The notes: generated by a model not told the origin, from the letters alone. Numbered from the stretch's first letter, positions 33,082 to 46,015 are shown. The stretch: DNA of 64,000 bases from Isoetes taiwanensis (GCA_021234155.1 JAJEKV010000037.1:1358171-1422170), one strand, 5' to 3'. Translations and numbers: made by a program.

Positions 33082-35140
33082 GGCAGGCTTTCCTACCAGT
33101 GCTCCTCCGGGAGGGCAAATGCCAATGCCTCCCTTCCCGGAACCTAGTTTCCCTATCCGACCGTTGAATTCTCCATTCAGGTAACTTGCTTCGAGCAGGC
33201 TCAAAAAAATTCAAGATCTGTCCGGGAGAACATATCAAACCGCAAAGTGTCCTGCAGTCGACCGTGTAGAAACCCAAGTGTTTTGTCGTTTGGGCAGTAC
33301 AAAGGCTCCGGAATGGAGATTTGACTTCCTCATATCGTCCGAAATAGCGAAATTACCCTAGGGACCAAGTTACACGGTCATTTTTTGCAGCAAAAGAAAC
33401 ACGAACCCTCTACATGGCAGTATTCTGCACCCTCCGCTAAGGCCAATTCACTACGAACGTGTTGGACATGAGCAACTTTGGCGCTTCCGGGAGCAGGAGT
33501 GGTCTTCTGCCCACGAAACTTGGTCTCCAGGGTAATGTCGATGTTTCGAGTCCGTTGGCAGAGTCAGATCACAGTTCCGAGGTGGGAGAGTTGCTCGTCC
33601 GTGGCCAAGGACCCTCCAGAGAGGACCTTTGGGACGAACTTCTTCTGTAAGGTTTTAGGGCTCCGTCTTCTGGCGTCAATGCCCTCCCACTACCTCATGA
33701 CATTGTGCAAGATCCTGGTCCAATCTGGCTAGGGTATGGCCTCCAAAACGTAAACCCTGTGCGTTGCTAGGTTATTGTAGGGTTTACGTTATGGAGGTCG
33801 AGTTTTATTCAGTTGCACTTGAGACATGGTCGAGAAGCTGCAGTTGAAAACAAGAAGCAATAGAAACTGACGAAATGGGGTTTGGATTTACTGAGGCAGG
33901 CTTTCCTACCAGTGCTCCTCCGGGAGGGCAAATGCCAATGCCTCCCTTCCTGGAACCTGGTTTCCCTATCCGACCGTTGAATTCTCCATTCAGGTAACTT
34001 GCTTCGAGCAGGCTCAAAAAAATTCAAGATCTGTCCAGGAGAACATATCAAACCGCAAAGTGTCCTGCAGTCGACCGTGTAGAAACCCAAGTGTTTTGTC
34101 GTTTTGGCAGTACAAAGGCTCCGGAATGGAGATTTGACTTCCTCATATCGTCCAAAACAGCGAAATTACCCTAGGGACCAAGTTACACAGTCATTTTTTG
34201 CAGCAAAAGAAACACGAACCCTCTACGTGGCAGTATTCTGCACCCTCCGCTAAGGCCAATTCACTACGAACGTGTTGGACATGAGCTACTTTGGCGCCCG
34301 AGCAGGGTGGTCTTCTGCCCACGAAACTTGGTCTCCGTGGTAATGTCGATGTTTTGAGTCCGCTGGCGAGTCGGATCACGGTTCCCGGGTGGGAGAGTTG
34401 CCCGTCCGCGGCCAAGGATCCTCCGTGAGAGGACCTTTGGGACGAACTTCTTCGAAAGGTTTTAGGGCTCCGCCTCTTAAGGCCAATGCCCTCCCATTAC
34501 CTCATGACATTGTGCAAGATCCTGGTCCAATCTGGCTGGGGTATGGCCTCCAAAACGTAAACCCCGGCGCTTGCTAGGTTATTGTAGGGTTTACGTTATG
34601 GAGGTCGAAGTTTTATTCATTGCACTTGAGACATGGTCGAGAAGCTACTGATTGAAAACAAGAAGCAATAGAAACCGAAATGGGGTTTTGATTTACCGAG
34701 GCAGGCTTTCCTACCGGTGCTCCTCGGGAGGGCAAATGCCAATGCCTCCCTTCCGGAACCGGTTTCCCTATCCCAATCGCTTGAATTATCCATTCAAGTA
34801 ACTTGCTTCGAAAGGGCTCAAGAAAATTCAAGATCTGTCCGGAAAACATATCCCTCATAAAGTGTCCTCGGTTGGTCGAGAAAGGACTTTAGGGGAACTA
34901 CTTCCGGAAGGTTTTAAGGTTCCATCTTAAAGCGTCAACACCCTCCCTCTACGTGATGACATTACGCAAGATCCTAGTCGAATCTGACTAGGATATGGCC
35001 TCCAAAACGTAAACCCTGTGTGTTGCTAGGTTATTGAAGGGTTTACGTTATAGAGGTCGATTTTTAGTCGGTTGCACTTGAGACATTGTCGAAGTTATTA
35101 GTTTGAAAACGGGCAATAGGAACCGGCATGCATGGGGTTT
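33082..35140. repeat. 0.8-kb tandem repeats (two full, one truncated)
   Basis: The unit beginning ACCGAGGCAGGCTTTCC occurs at about 33,082, 33,892 and 34,695 (spacing about 805 bp); the third copy is deleted internally. Each unit includes GCTCCTCCGGGAGGGC, TTCAAGATCTGTCC and the 58-bp hairpin. Differences are mostly at CAG/CTG sites. Confidence 0.8.
33740..33797. repeat. 58-bp hairpin element (copy 1 of 5)
   Basis: Arms CCTCCAAAACGTAAACCC and GGGTTTACGTTATGGAGG (one mismatch in 18) around a 22-bp loop TGTGYGTTGCTAGGTTATTGTA. Other copies: 34,547-34,604, 34,999-35,056, 35,321-35,378 and 35,641-35,698. Confidence 0.8.
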
Positions 35141-36430
35141 GGATTTATCCTCCTTCGATTAATGGCAATTGGAAGTCAAGAGTGCCTTTTTCAAGAGCAA
35201 AATTGTTTAGGATCATTCGATGGCCAATAGATCCAAACTTTTTATTTTAGTTGCCATGGCTCCTCATGCATGTTTAGAAAAGGTGCACCTAGTTTTTCAA
35301 AGAAAACGACCACGTTTTGGCCTCCGAAACGTAAACCCTGTGTGTTGCTAGGGTATTGTAGGGTTTATATTTTGGAGGCCAAAACATGGTCTTTTCCTGG
35401 ATAACTAGGTGCACCTTTTCTAGACATGCATGCAGAGCCATAGCAACTGAAATAACAGAGTTTGGATCTATTGGCCATCCCGGCGATCCCAAACAATTTT
35501 GCTACCGCAAAAGGCTTGATTTCCAATTGCCACAATGGGAGGAGGATAAATCCAAACCCCATTCTCACGGGCCTTCTATTGCTTGGCGCTATAACCGCAA
35601 ACTTGGGATCATGTCCCAAATGCAACCGATTAAAACTTCACCTCCATAACGTAAACCCTTCAATAACCTAGCAACACACAAGGTTTACTTTTTGGAGGCC
35701 ATATCGAAGTCAGATTCGATCAAGATCTTGCAGAATGTCATCATATAGAGGGAGGGTGTTGAAGCGAAGATGGACCCTTAAAACCTTCCTAAGCGCTTGC
35801 CCCAAAGGTCCTCTCCGAAGGCCCTCGGCCAACAAACGCAACTCTCCCACTGAATTGTGAATTGACTCGTCAATGGACTCAAAACGATGACATTACCCCG
35901 GGGACCAAGTTTAGGTAGGCGTTAGACGCGACCCCTTCTCCAAGAAGCCAAAATAGCTCATGTCCCCCAACACGTTAAGTAGTCAATTGGGCCAAGAGGT
36001 GGCTGCGTATCACACGCCATGTAGAGGGTTCGTGTTTCTTTCATTGCTAAAAAATGACCGTGGTAACTTAATCCCTAGGGTAATTTTGCCATTCCCATCG
36101 ACATGGCGGTCGGATCTCCATTCGAGACCTTTGTAATTGCCTCGAACAACAAAACACTTGGGTTTCTACACGACGACCGCGAAGGCGGCCGTGGTTTGAT
36201 AAGTTCCACCGGATGGATCTTAATTTTTTTGAACCCGCTTGGAAGAGGTTACTTGAACAGCAGATTCAACGGTTGGATAGAGAAACCAAGCTTTGGGAGG
36301 GGGGGTCATTGGCATTTGTGCTCCTAGAGGCCAGGTGGCGAAAAAGGCTGCATCGACAACCTTCGAGGTCTGTCTCATGGGGTGTGGCCTCTCCCCTCAC
36401 GGTGAGGAAGCGCCGCCAAAGTCCCGGCCC
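34870..36430. repeat. large inverted repeat centred near 35,350
   Basis: Sequence left of 35,321 (about 34,870-35,320) returns in reverse complement to the right (35,379-35,900 and beyond), including GGTGCACCTAGTT/AACTAGGTGCACC at 35,282 and 35,406; 35,900-36,430 is an inverted, diverged copy of the 0.8-kb unit. The centre is the fourth hairpin copy. Confidence 0.7.
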
Positions 36431-36690
36431 GGTTCGATTTGGGTAAGGGTGTCGGTAGCTTTAGTTCTTCAAGATCCCTCTATTTTATCCCTTGCCAAAC
36501 CCGTCCACAAAAATTCCAAAGGTTATCATAGTTCTTGCATAAAGTCCTAGTCATCATGTCCACGTCATCACCATCTAGCCATGTCACCCAACATTTGCCA
36601 ACATCACCCAATGAAAAGACCAAAGATGAGCATTTCATTTTTAGCCTAGTCAAAACTTGGCCTTGCTTACTTGGCATGCCATGTCACCAT
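36431..36690. other. spacer, no gene seen
   Basis: Unique sequence with TCATCACC/CATGTCACC words leading into the next array. Confidence 0.3.
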
Positions 36691-37500
36691 TTGGAGTGCC
36701 TAGGTGGCCCAGGTGGCATATTGGTGCCTAGGTGGCATGCCTGAGCCACCTTGACATGTTGGAGCCTAGGTGGCATGTTGGAGCCACATGGCATGTTTGA
36801 GCCACCTTGACATGTTTGAGCCTAGGTGGCATGTTGGAGCCTAGGTGGCATGTTTGAGCCACCTTGGCGTGTTGGAGCCCGCGTGGCATGTTTGAGCCAC
36901 CTTGGCATGTTTGAGCCGAGGTGGCATGTTGGAGCCCACGTGGCATGTTTGAGCCACCTTAGCATATTTGAGCCACCTTGGCATGTTGGAGCCTAGGTGG
37001 CATGTTGGAGCACACATGGCATGTTTGGTCCACCTTGGCATTTCAAAGCCTGGGTGGCATGTTTAAGCCCTGACCTTTTCAAAATGCTTAACTAGCAGCC
37101 GTGGGATTTCCATCACGTCCTCAGCATCCCCATAGATCTATGACACACAACAAATTTGATAACTGCAGTGCCTGTTTGTGGAATCACCGAAAGGAAAAAT
37201 TGTGGTTTTACAGCAAACTTCTACTGACGCATGTGGAATCTGGCCCTTAGGGCCATCTTGGCATGTTTGAGCCACCTTGGCATGTTAGAGCGTAGGTGGC
37301 ATGTTGGAGCCCACATGGCATGTTTAAGCCACCTTGGCATGCTGGAGCCACCTTGGCATTTCAGAGCCTAGGTGGGATGTTTGAGACACCTTGGCATGTT
37401 GGAGCCTAGGTGGCATGGTGAATCCCACGTGGCATGTTTGAGCCACCTTGGCATATTGGAGCCTAGGTGGCATGTTGGAGCCAATCAAGTGGCATGATGG
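36690..37500. repeat. 19-bp array, second block
   Basis: Same unit as 32.1-33.0 kb (GGCATGTTGGAGCCTAGGT, GGCATGTTTGAGCCACCTT), in two runs (36,690-37,060 and 37,250-37,500) separated by about 190 bp of unrelated sequence. Confidence 0.85.
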
Positions 37501-37822
37501 ATCCTTGTGGTACAACATTTGAACCATAACAAATAACATATGAGATCAATCAAACCTAAAAAACAGGAGTTTAAACAGCTTTGATAGCTGGTGCTTTCAT
37601 TTTGGTTTCCCAATACTTAAAAAACAATTTTATGGCTTGCAATATAAGGAGAGCACAAACCCTAGGTCGTGCACCCCTTGAGTTAATAATAATACAGTTG
37701 TCACTAATTCCTTACAAGGACTGGTTAAAGGCTAACATGCAACCTCATGCCACCCTAACCAGTAGAGTGAGACAATGATCCCAGATCATGCGGTTACCCC
37801 GGGCAAAAATGTCTAACAACGG

Positions 37823-40279
37823 TGTTGCCCCTTTTTGGGCAACATGGACCATCATGATACCTAGAGTTTCAAGATTGGAAGATACTTGTCAGAGTTTGGA
37901 AGACTTGTGGTTTCTTTTGAGGTTTCATCTTAAGTTACTTTCCTATTACTCATATGGTAAGAGTTAGTGTTATTTTGATCCTGCTAGAGTTTGGAAGAAA
38001 TTGGCTCAAGTTTGGAAGACCCTTGGGATCTTGGTTGTATAGCCTAATTCTTTCCTTTGAGGAAATTTTCTAGTTACATTCTTATTTCTTGAAGACCAGG
38101 CAAAGGATATAGCAAGCTATACAAGGAGTTATAAGCATGTTGCTCATATTCACTCATATGGAGCTAAATGGAGTTGCACCAATGGTTTGGAAGTCACACC
38201 TATGAAGATGTCACTTTAAAGGTGAATTTTGCTCTTGTTTAGGCCTTGAAGATTGGAAGACCTTTTTAGAAGTTTGGAAGACCCTAGGGCCTTGAGCAAA
38301 GTTATGAGGTATGATTTGAGCTTTGGAGATAAGATCATGTGCTACTGAGGGGTTTCCATCCTTTATCCATTTCATCCATTCCATATCCACTTTCCTTTCA
38401 TCTTTTTATACCCCATTTCCACCTTGTCATGCCTTCTTTCATTACTTCACTACCTATATTTTTATTGGCCTCACCTCCACTTGTGAATTGCTCTCAAGAG
38501 ATCATGAAAAACTTCAAGAGCAAGGAGGCTTGAATTTTACTTTCATCTTATTTCCCTAAATCCTGCCATAGCCTTTTTTCCTATCTTTTCACCCTCTTCC
38601 TATGATTTTTTCACCATTCCCAAGGTTGAAAACTCATTGACCATGGTCAAAATGGGCAAAATTTCAAGTATCTCAATTTGACTTGAAAACACTCTAGATT
38701 TGGAGCTTGGCAAAAAATAGCTATGTTGGCCTTTCCAAAATTCAAAAAAGACCTTGGAAAATTCCTCAAATATTATTTCTTGGGATGCGTGCCAAAAAAA
38801 ATAAAAAAAATAGCAAAAAAAACCTATTCTAGCCTATCTACCCTATTTTTCTATTTTCCACCTCAGCCCCCCCCATTGGTCCACGTGGGGCGTGGGCAGG
38901 GCCTCGAACACCTGTTGGCACAACCCTTCAAATGGCACGCAAATTCAACATCTTGACTTCGGATTATTCAATTTATATCCTTATCTTCCAGAATCATTCA
39001 GGGCCCATGGGATATATCGAGCTTTGAAAAAAAAACCTAAACTTGAGGCACCTTCTAAATCGGCAAATTAGTGCCCAAATCTGATTGAATCCAGCCCTTT
39101 TTGCTCCCGGAAATCATCTCCCCGAACCTTTTCCGAGACCTCTGGAACCCCACGTGGCACTTGATTCAAGGGAATTTGCTCAAATTAAGCCTAAAATCAC
39201 TCAACCGAGCTGGTTTTGGGAGGGACGATTTTATCAAGAATGGACATCATTTTCTTCACCCCCCCTCGGAGATATACCTCTGTGATCTGGGCGCTTTCTA
39301 TATCTTTGATATTTTATTGATCTGTTCTACTCCAAATTCAGCTAATCCTGTTCGAGATTGAAGATTGACTGTATTTTGATCGAAGACCGACTGTGTTGTG
39401 ACCTACCTGACACCAAAACTTCTACTGCAATTCAAAATTCCTTATTACTTTCTCTTCCAGACAATTTCTAGATTATCAGAAGCTTACTATGCTTTGGGAG
39501 TTACTCTCAAGCATTGTTTTGGATATTTTCTCCTGAGATTTCTGAACTCCTGTGGTATTTTATGATCTTAATGCATATTCTTTGCCTGGAAAAATAGTGT
39601 TGCCATCTTCTCAAGTTATAAATCTGTTAATGCCTGTCTAGACCAATAGAAATCAGATATTTTAAGTTGAATCCCAGCTAAATAGTTGTGTCCCAGCCTT
39701 AAATAGGATTGAGTATTGTTTATATGCAAAGAAAACAAAGAAAAAATAGTTTTTTTTTCATATACGTCACAAAGCGTGATGAATTCAAAGACTTTGGTCT
39801 GCATCTCAAGTAAATATCATAGTGTTTGCTTGTCAAGAAAACCCTATGCACGTGATTTAGAGTTCATTCTGGGTCATTTGCACAAATTCCAACTCAAAAT
39901 TCATCACCAAACTCCATTTGCAAATTTTGGCTCTGTTTTGGCATTGACCAATTTTGACTGAACTTTGACATTGATTTTCTTGGTCTTCCCCTATCCAAAT
40001 CGAGACAGGACTTTCATCAGTAGTTCCCTCTACTTGTCTATAACTCATACCAAAACCAAAACTCAAAAATCTTAAAGGGTGTGGATACAAGATTGATTTT
40101 TGTTCTGACAGTTTTTTCGCTTCGGGGATTTGTAGTGATTTTGGCAAAACCAGCATTTGAAATTGAGTTCTTTTGCTTTATATGATTAAGGATTGATCAC
40201 CCTAAGTGATCTGGGAGGTCCTGACCAGTTTTTACACTTCCTTTGAGGTTAGGCTAAAATTCCGGTTTTTAGGCTAACA
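37823..40279 (+). repeat. 5' LTR
   Basis: Starts TGTTGCCCC (with a terminal stem TTGCCC...GGGCAA) and ends GGCTAACA. ORFs inside are not genes. Confidence 0.9.
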
Positions 40280-40282
40280 TTT

Positions 40283-40297
40283 TGGAGGTCCTAAAGA
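40283..40297 (+). promoter_or_regulatory. candidate primer-binding site
   Basis: TGGAGGTCCTAAAGA begins with the obligatory TGG three bases after the 5' LTR. I cannot assign the tRNA. Confidence 0.45.
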
Positions 40298-40395
40298 TCT
40301 TTACACGGAAATTGAACTCAAATGGGGCCAAAGAAGCATCTTGAGCTCTTTGAACCACTGAGGAGACAAATCAACCAGAATTAGTAGGAGTAAGC

Positions 40396-41640
40396 ATGAG
40401 AGTGGCTACCAGATCTATAACCAATGCCACAAACACTCCCAATGTGCCTATTCCTCCACAAGCTCCTCTCTATCAGTCTACCAATGTTACAAATATTTCT
40501 ACCTTGCCCTCGTCTTCACAAGTTCAAAATCTTTTTTGAGCCAACTCCTCCACCAGTCCCTTATCATTTTGAGCTAAGCTGTACTGTTTCTCCTCCTTAT
40601 TATGATTCTTCCATGAATGCCAACCATTTTTGAAGAATTTTGAAGAATACTATGAGGAGCATGGGAGAAAAAAGGCTCAGTTTTTACGAGTTCACCAAGT
40701 GCATGAAGGGTGATGAGGCCAGGTCTTGGTTGGATTTTGAGCTCTCCATTGGTACTAAGTGGGATGAATTGGAACAAAAGTTTCTATCAAGGTTTGGTAA
40801 GACTACTTCGCCTCAGGATCTTGTTTTTGAACTCAATTCTTTCTCTATTAGACCTGGTGAAAGTGTGAAGCAGTATGTGGAAAGATTTAACTCTTATTTG
40901 CTAGTTTGTAACAGGAACCAAGTCTCTCACCCAACTTTGCATTTGGTTGCTTCTTTTATCAAAGGTTTGATGCCCAGACCCAGGATTTATAGGAAATTGC
41001 TAAAACTTCAGAGATTTGGTGAACTAGATTCTATTCATAAAGCATTTGTAAAGGCTGTGGATTTAGTAGAATTGCTAAGCTATTTGCCTGATGAAGAAAT
41101 CCGAGACCCATTCTATCCTTCTCATCATGATTCTGAGCATGAGCTACACTATACTAATCTTTGTTCTCATATGCGGTTCGGAAAAAAAAAGAAAAAGCCA
41201 AAAGTTGAGGAATTAAACCCTCAGGTTTCAGAGATGAAATCTGAGATAAGTAAAGTATCTGAAGCTCTTTTAGAGGTGACTAAACAACTCATGGAGTTGA
41301 AAAATGGAAATGGTACTTCTTCTTCTAGCTCTGCCTCACCTGATTGTACAAAACCGTGGTAAGCCTTTTCATAGGGCTGAGAATTGTTATGCTAGGCCTT
41401 GTCCTAAATGCAACAGGGAAAGGCCATTTTGGTAGAGAATGTCCCCGTCTGTTCCTTTTGTAAAGAGGTAGGTCATGATGACAGGTTCTGCGAGTGTCAA
41501 GAATTACTTTGCAAGACAAGAAAAGGATAAACAGTGTCAAATGTTAGTTTTATTGAGACTTGTGCGGGGGGACAAGAGGAGCAAGATGTTATGGTTGTGC
41601 GATTACCGTGCGGGCCTTATTCGGGTAACCCCGCAGCTCT
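40396..41640 (+). CDS. gag: gag (capsid and two zinc knuckles), frame-broken
   Basis: ATG at 40,396 begins MRVATRSITNATNT; after a break the frame 40,640-41,362 carries the retrotransposon gag domain (ARSWLDFEL, WDELEQKFLSRF, SVKQYVERFNSYL). Two CCHC knuckles follow: CPKCNREGHFGREC (one extra A in the DNA at about 41,418) and CSFCKEVGHDDRFC. Both have exact C-x2-C-x4-H-x4-C spacing. Confidence 0.75.
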
Positions 41641-41729
41641 ATTCCACCAACTACACCCCATAAGGTAACATTTCAACCAGGATCCCCGTAGTATAGCCCC
41701 TCCTCCTGTCCAAAGGTATAAAATGTAGG

Positions 41730-42240
41730 ATTACGAACTTGATGAATTTGAATTGCTCATGAAAAACTCCAAAGTTCTTGTAGACTTATTAACTCTGGCG
41801 AGAATTGCACCATCTTATAGGGAAAAGCTTATCAAGAGCACTCAAAATGTTGAAGAAACTCATATTGCGAGACTTGTCACAATATTTCTGAAGCCCTACC
41901 GAAAAAAGCCCGAAGATCCGGTGCTTTTACTTGTAATGCCACCATAGGTACTTTCCATCTGGATAAGGTTTTGCTAGATGGAGGTTCCTCTCTAAATGTC
42001 ATGCCTTACCATGTCATGAAAGCATTGGATCTCAAGGTAGAAGACAATACTTCTATTGTTCTAAAATCTTTTTCCAATGCTAAGGTAGTGCCAAAGGGAA
42101 TTGTGAGGAATGTGTCGTTTATCTGAGGAGGTATTATTGTGCTAGCTACATTTGTGGTTGTTGATTTTGAGAATGTTCATCATTCTAACATTTATGATTT
42201 ATTATTGGGAAGAAGATGGATGAAAACAAGAGATGCTAGG
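41730..42240 (+). CDS. pro: aspartic protease
   Basis: TCNATIGTFHLDKVLLDGGSS (DGGSS is the variant of the catalytic D-S/T-G site; about 41,975) and YDLLLGRRWM (about 42,195) bracket a typical retropepsin. One in-frame stop at 42,123-42,125 interrupts it. Confidence 0.65.
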
Positions 42241-42454
42241 CCGATATGGTCTGAAGGCATCTGCACTATTTCAAATGGAGCAACCTCCATTAAATTGGTA
42301 AACAAGACTGATCCCTCTGCTAATATTAGGTTCATAGGTGTGGATATTTTGCAGGAAGAGGAGCCAGGAATTTATAGTTTAGGTCTGGATGTTGGTATAA
42401 AAGAAGAAGTGGTCAACTTTGCTCATGCTGAATCTTCTGATCTGGAAGGAAATA

Positions 42455-42830
42455 AGGCCTACCTTTGGTTTGATGGAGGTATGTCCAAAAAATTAGGAAT
42501 TGCTTCTTCTGCTGCTATTCTAAAGGATACAAATTTAAAACTAATGACCAAAATAGGGAGAATTCATCCTAATATTTCCTCTAATGCAGCAGAATATAGA
42601 GCCCTCATTGCAGGCCTCCGGAAGCAAAATTCATGAATATTTCCTATATTATTATTTATGGAGACTCACAAATGGTTTGCTTGCAGACAGATTTTGGGAG
42701 AATACCAAACAAAGCATCATGAGATGGAGGATTTGAACACTCAAGCTCGAGATTTGTTAACTTTTTTTGATCATTGGGAGATTCATCATATTCCAAGATC
42801 TAAAAACTTTGAGGCTGATTTATTGTGCAG
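42455..42830 (+). CDS. additional RNase H domain located before the reverse transcriptase
   Basis: All four acidic sites of RNase H are visible: YLWFDGG (D), SSNAAEYRALIAGL (E), IYGDSQMV (D; after one shift at 42,620-42,660) and RSKNFEADLL (D). This matches the second, archaeal-type RNase H of plant Tat-lineage elements, but there it follows the reverse transcriptase, whereas here it lies between protease and reverse transcriptase. Confidence 0.65.
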
Positions 42831-42879
42831 GGAAACATTATTGGAGCACTTATCTGAAGGAGCTATCCAAGAAGACTTC

Positions 42880-43920
42880 TTAGATGAAGACGAGCTTTCT
42901 CAACTTCATCCTATCTTAACTATAAACTTAGCCCAAGAAGAATCATACAAGGAGCTTAAAGTGAATAAAGAAGGTGTGCCTAGGACTTTGCAAATGGGAG
43001 ACCTATATGAAGAGGATGACAGAGGTAAAATGGTTGAGTTGTTTGAGGATTGGGTGGATGTTTTTGCTTGGGAATATTCAGAACTAAAGGGGATTGATAA
43101 AATATTTGTGAGTTTGAAATAAAAGTTCGAGAAGATGCTAAACCCATTATCACGAAAATTGAGGAGAATTAATTCTTCACTCTTGGATCTTATCAAACAA
43201 GAGTTGTCTAAAAATGCGAGAGTCGTCCGATAATGCCTATTGTGAATCCTTCACGGGTTTCATGCATTGTCCCAGTTTTAAAAAAAAAAATGGTTCTTTG
43301 AGGATTTGTGTAGATTATAGAGATCTTAATAAGGCTACCATTAAAGATTGTTATCCCTTGCCTTTTTAGAAGAAATCCTTTATGCGTGGGGGGGTAAATC
43401 CATGTACTCATTTTTTGGATGGTTTCTCTGGGTTCAATCAGATAAGCATTAAACAAGAAGATCAGCCCAAGACATCTTTTATCACCCCATGGGGAACTTT
43501 TTGCAATGAAAAGGATGCCTTTTGGTTTAATGAATGCCCCGCTACATTTCAAAGGGCCATGGACACTTTGTCTTTGCAAGCATGACTCGGAAGCAGTTTA
43601 GAGTCTTCCTGGATGATTTATGCCTAGGTACCTTGAAGGAAATGACCATGTTTGAGCTAACAAGAATATTTATATTGTGCGCACAAAATTTGGAGTTAAT
43701 CTAAATCCAAAGAAGTGCATCTTTTATCATCTAGAGGCCAACCGTTAGGCCATGAAGTTTCGCCTGTATCTTCAAGTAGGCGAGAAAAAATCATTGCCTT
43801 AAAGAAGCTTCAGACCCCCAAGACACTTAGAGATGTTAAAGAATTTATGGGGATGACTTCTTTTTTGAATTTATGTGCCTAATTTCTCTCACCATGTTAG
43901 TCCTATTTCCAAATTAACCA
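42880..43920 (+). CDS. reverse transcriptase, frame-broken
   Basis: [14 protein letters not shown] (about 43,057), then [20 protein letters not shown] (about 43,295), [11 protein letters not shown] (about 43,416), PATFQRAMD (about 43,546) and the catalytic box FLDD (about 43,607; usually YxDD), then [12 protein letters not shown]. Multiple shifts, often near CNG sites. Confidence 0.75.
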
Positions 43921-43959
43921 GTGGGCCATGTTAGTAAAAAAAGAAAGTAAATACAAAGC

Positions 43960-44400
43960 TATTGTTTGACCGATGAATGTGAGAAGGCTTTTTCTTGCAT
44001 TATAGAAGCTATTTGCCATGCCACTTTCGATTGAAAACCCCGGATCTCTCAACGCCATTCACAATTTACATTCTTCATTACTAAAAGAGTCATTGGGATT
44101 GCTATTTTTGCAGAAAAAGCACCCCATTGCTTTTGCAAGTAAACAATGGTCTCAAACTCCAGGAGAGGTATCCTAAGATAGAGAGGAGTGTCTTTGCTCT
44201 TATTTTTTTAATAGAAAGGCAAGGACATCTTCTACAAAAAATCCCAAGCTACTGTTTATATGCGAGAATCCCATGCCTTTTTTGTATGGTAAGAAATTGG
44301 AAAAACCCAAGCTTCATAGGTGGGCTTGTAGGCTCCAGTCTTATGATCTAAAGGTTAAGGTCATCCATGTGGTGAATAATCCGAGTTTGTATTTACCTGC
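43960..44400 (+). CDS. reverse-transcriptase-linked (gypsy) RNase H, degenerate
   Basis: PIAFASKQWSQTPGE, ERSVFALIFLIER, then KKLEKPKLHRWACRLQSYDL and HVVNNPSL follow the gypsy RNase H order, though the frame is broken and some acidic residues are not visible. Confidence 0.55.
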
Positions 44401-44429
44401 TGCCTATTTTGAGCATGAAGAAGTTGTGC

Positions 44430-45660
44430 AGGAAGAAGGAGAGATGGCTAATCTTGTGGCAAATGAACAAGATCTTTCAGATAAACAGGCTCAAGGTTGG
44501 CAGCAATCTATTAGAAAATTCCTCAAATATCAAGAGATACCTCCTGAATTTTCTAAAAGTCAAGCTTACAAGTTTAGGCTGAAATGTTTAACTTACACTT
44601 TGATTGGAGATATTTTGTGCAAGGTAAACAGGGATGGTGTTCTTTTAAGGTGTGTTGATGAAGAGGAGGCTGCCTTAGTGCTTGCTGAGAATCATAAAGG
44701 TGTTTGTGGTGGTCATTTTGCAGCAGATACAACTGCCAAAAAAATATTAAGGTCTGGTTATTTCTGGCCTCATTTATTTAGAGATTGCTATGATGTCATT
44801 AAAACTTGCCATCAATGCCAGATCTTTGGTAAGAAAATTTTGCATCCCGCCCCTCTTCTTTGGGATTGTGTCCCTGGGCCCATTTCAAGTTTGGGGCTAG
44901 ATTATGTTGGCCCTATAAATCCCCCATCTTCTTTCGATGAATACATTGTTGTGGCCCACGCATTTATTTACCAAATGGTCGGCTAAACACCCTTGAGAAA
45001 AGCAAATGCATATACTCTTTGCTAGGTTTTTGCATGAAAATATTTGTTCTAGGTTTGGAATCCCTTTCAAAATTTTGACCGATAGAGGCTCTACTTTTAT
45101 TAATGAGGTTATTCAAATTCTTGTCTCAAGTCTCAAAATCGGACATGTGAAAAGCTCGACCTATTATCCTCAAGGAAATGGTCAAGTCGAGTCTACTAAC
45201 AAAGTGCTTAAGGGAATTTTGCGTAAAAACGGTTTGCCAAAACCAAAAGATTGGCATTTGAAATTATATGATGCCCTTTGGGCTCATAGAATCACCGCTA
45301 AAAGCTGCCACTAATGCTTCTCCCTTGAGCTTGGTTTATGGTGTTGAAGCGATTATTCTGTTGAGTTGGAGATTCCCTCTTTGAGAATGGCACTCAAGTT
45401 GGATCCGAGTTTCTTGAAGCATTACAACACAGGTATGAAGTTTTGCTAAAATTGATGAGGATAGATTTGATGCGTAAAAACTTCAATCTACTTAAGAAGG
45501 CTAGGAGTGCGCACAGACTTTTAAAGCGACTCACAAGCTCCGTGGATAGATTGGCTCCATTGGAACTCGTGCTCAAATGGGATGTTGCAAATGAAGGTAA
45601 GCTATCTAAATTTGAAAATCCTTGGGAAGGCCCTTACCGATTGTAAAAGAAGTCGGGTCA
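44430..45660 (+). CDS. int: integrase
   Basis: HHCC zinc domain (NHKGVCGGH ... CHQCQ, about 44,690-44,822), core with D (SLGLDYVGPI, about 44,895), D (ILTDRGSTF, about 45,075) and E (GNGQVESTNK, about 45,185), then KLSKFENPWEGPYRL of the C-terminal domain. One break at 44,960-45,010. Confidence 0.8.
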
Positions 45661-46015
45661 TTCATCCTATTGGCTTAAGGATCTCAAAGCAGGTTTGGAA
45701 TTACCAAATCCTACAAATATCCAAAGATTTGAAAAGATATTGGCCTCAACATGCATGTTTAGGCCTTTTGCTCCTATATGAATACTTATTTTAACTTAGA
45801 GTAGGTTAATTGTTGTTGAAAATTGAAGATTTAAAACTCTTTTGATTGGTTCTGTTCATTTCCCTTTAGGCTTAAGCTGTAGATTCTTGTTGATTGGATT
45901 TGCTAAGTTGTTTTTGGTTAGTTGTATTCAAGGTTCTTAATACTTGTACCATCAAGACCATTTTTCCTTTGAGGTGAGCTAATTGTGTGTTCTGTTTGAA
46001 GCAGAAATATTTTTT

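Noticed and set aside
37823-40279. Several 60-90-codon frames inside the LTRs
   Set aside because: They lie wholly in LTR sequence, are repeated in both LTRs and have no domain.
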